A DNA stretch of 7,851 bases. Origin: Treponema sp. GTDB taxonomy: Bacteria; Spirochaetota; Spirochaetia; Treponematales; Rectinemataceae. Each line of letters opens with the position of its first letter. The first letter of the stretch is position 1. The position numbers and the translations under genes are program-made. Positions 6,842-7,851 of the stretch are shown here, one piece after another. The notes under the pieces are model-generated. The model did not search any database. It was given only the letters and a program-made list of their open reading frames with translations, and had not been told where the DNA came from. The stretch is from contig JAAYWE010000259.1 in assembly GCA_012516755.1 (NCBI GenBank), positions 1 to 7,851 of the forward strand, read 5' to 3'.

Positions 6842-7156
6842 TCAGTCCATATGGAACATTTCTTTGAGCGACCATATTTTTGGCGAATTATCCGCATTCG
6901 TATCCATGAGGTCTTTCATCGAGTCCCACCACTTGCGCATTATTGGTAATTCGGACAAGGAGTCGCTCGTCTCATCTTCGGCTAGGCTTTGAATTGCAAA
7001 AAGCCTTAATGTCTCAGGATCTAAGTATATCGAATAATTCGAAATGCCTGCTTTCCGCAGCTCGCACTTTAGTTCGGGCCATATTTCATCATGTCTGCGC
7101 TTATATTCCGCTTCATTTCCAGGTTTGAGCTGCATGACAAATGCATAGCGTTTCAT
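6842..7156 (-). CDS. rhaM: L-rhamnose mutarotase
   Basis: The 104-residue product has the same length as E. coli RhaM and matches it throughout: KRYAFVMQLKPG (2-13), EYKRRHDEIWPEL (17-29), NYSIYLD (40-46), RKWWDSM (74-80) and the closing NSPKIWSLKEMFHMD region (90-104). His22, Tyr18, Tyr41 and the paired Trp76-Trp77 correspond to the active-site residues known in E. coli RhaM. The enzyme speeds interconversion of alpha- and beta-L-rhamnose in the cytoplasm so that the isomerase receives its preferred anomer. AAGGAT (7163-7168) lies six bases before ATG. It sits between the transporter binding-protein gene and the aldolase, as expected for a rhamnose operon. Confidence 0.97.
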   Translation of the reverse strand: MKRYAFVMQLKPGNEAEYKRRHDEIWPELKCELRKAGISNYSIYLDPETLRLFAIQSLAEDETSDSLSELPIMRKWWDSMKDLMDTNADNSPKIWSLKEMFHMD

Positions 7157-7197
7157 TTTTTTATCCTTAAATCAATAGGGCACAATGGAAATAGATA

Positions 7198-7229
7198 TTG
7201 CGGGCTTGCGTATGCCGGCAAGCCCGCAA
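7198..7229 (-). terminator. GC-rich 12-bp hairpin between the binding-protein gene and rhaM (leaky terminator or mRNA-stabilising stem)
   Basis: TTGCGGGCTTGC (7198-7209) and GCAAGCCCGCAA (7218-7229) pair perfectly around an eight-base loop. The stem begins seven bases beyond the binding-protein stop codon. After it the minus-strand transcript reads TATCTATTTCC, which is only a weak U-tract, so read-through into rhaM is likely. Such stems after periplasmic binding-protein genes often protect the upstream mRNA, which would keep the binding protein in excess over the downstream enzymes. Confidence 0.6.
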
Positions 7230-7236
7230 AAGGCAC

Positions 7237-7851
7237 TCAGTACACTTTTTTCCACTCTTCGATGTTGCTCTTGTCGAATTTGAACGGAGGTCCGAGCAAT
7301 ACTTCGGTACCACCATCTGGGGCTTGAGTAATGGTGTAGTTTCCCAGACGTCCAGCGCTAAACTTCTCTCCAACCTTGCCAGTAATCTTGCCACTCACAA
7401 GGCCGGTCGCTACGTATGATCCAAGATAACCCACGTCGATTGGATTCCATAGGAACATATAAGGACAGACTCCATTATTGATGTATTCGGCCATCTCAGA
7501 AGGCAATCCAAGACCGGTTAGATAGACTTTGCCCTTGAGCCCTTTGTCTGTGAGCACTTTTCCGGCAGCCGCGATGCCCACTGTAGTTGGGGCAATTATC
7601 ACCTTTAGGTTTGGATAGGATCGCAGAAGTCCTTCGGTTTCAGAGACGGATTTATCGCGCAGATCATCACCATAAGCGATCTTGACGAGCTTTAGGTCTT
7701 TGTATTCCGGTTTAGCCAGCTCTTTTTTCATGAAGTCGATCCAGATGTTCTGATTGGATGCCTGGCTCGTCGCCGAAAGAATAGCTATCTCGCCCTTGCC
7801 ACCAGCCATGTCGTAAGCAGCCTTAATGAGCGTCTGGCCGATCTTCTCTGA
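7237..7851 (-). CDS. rhaS: Rhamnose ABC transporter substrate-binding protein, C-terminal part (N-terminus outside window)
   Basis: The minus-strand frame is open to the window edge, giving 204 C-terminal residues ending at TGA 7237-7239; roughly 130 residues, including any signal peptide, lie beyond the edge. The sequence has the type I periplasmic binding-protein fold of the sugar (ribose/rhamnose) class: GEIAILSATSQASNQNIWI, then AYGDD, LRSYPNLKVIIAPTTVGIAAA, LTGLGLPSEMAEYI and CPYMFLWNPIDVGYLG. The GLGLPSEM and LWNPID blocks are typical of the rhizobial-type rhamnose-binding protein RhaS, which is unrelated to the E. coli AraC-family regulator of the same name. It would bind L-rhamnose outside the membrane and deliver it to a permease/ATPase pair not seen here. 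A position upstream of rhaM, the aldolase and rhaA supports rhamnose as ligand. The internal ATG at 7807-7809 is not the start. Confidence 0.92.
   Translation of the reverse strand, partial: SEKIGQTLIKAAYDMAGGKGEIAILSATSQASNQNIWIDFMKKELAKPEYKDLKLVKIAYGDDLRDKSVSETEGLLRSYPNLKVIIAPTTVGIAAAGKVLTDKGLKGKVYLTGLGLPSEMAEYINNGVCPYMFLWNPIDVGYLGSYVATGLVSGKITGKVGEKFSAGRLGNYTITQAPDGGTEVLLGPPFKFDKSNIEEWKKVY

Noticed and set aside
7132..7146. Short inverted repeat TGCAT-GACAA-ATGCA near the start of rhaM
   Set aside because: Five-base arms are common by chance and it lies within the coding sequence with nothing to support a function.

Overview
This window comes from a bacterial chromosome of moderate GC content with compact, Shine-Dalgarno-led genes. 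Nothing in it is phage-, transposon- or plasmid-like. The gene content (a glutamate-mutase-like B12 enzyme family member beside an opine-type dehydrogenase, and an ABC-fed rhamnose pathway with a class II aldolase) fits an anaerobic sugar and amino-acid fermenter such as a spirochaete or a clostridial relative. That placement is inference, because no phylogenetic marker is present.

Region 1 (1-3292, + strand) holds three genes in a row. The first is a 5'-truncated gene whose product resembles the catalytic (epsilon) subunit of methylaspartate/glutamate mutase. The second is an octopine/nopaline-type dehydrogenase whose start overlaps the end of the first by 17 bases, so the two are probably translationally coupled. 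The third is a small polytopic membrane protein with an MscS-like pore helix but no cytosolic channel domain, 27 bases further on. The first pair looks like an uncharacterised amino-acid or imino-acid pathway.

Region 2 (3312-4253, - strand) is a PlsC-type acyltransferase, convergent with region 1 across only 19 bases. It has its own candidate promoter and a nested dyad in the 97-base gap upstream of it.

Region 3 (4351-7851, - strand) is an L-rhamnose catabolic operon. In transcription order it has the C-terminal part of the rhamnose ABC transporter substrate-binding protein (cut by the window edge), a strong intercistronic hairpin, L-rhamnose mutarotase (rhaM), a class II aldolase of the RhaE type without the usual fused dehydrogenase, and L-rhamnose isomerase (rhaA). 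Together they import L-rhamnose, equilibrate its anomers, isomerise it to L-rhamnulose and, after a kinase step not encoded here, cleave L-rhamnulose-1-phosphate to DHAP and L-lactaldehyde. The kinase, permease/ATPase, regulator and lactaldehyde-processing enzyme are not in view.

The most noteworthy points are the coupled mutase-like/opine dehydrogenase pair, the stand-alone RhaE-type aldolase, and a perfect 13-bp inverted repeat inside the aldolase gene at the junction of its two domains. No tRNA, rRNA, CRISPR, riboswitch or insertion sequence was seen, and no stretch over 300 bases lacks a gene.
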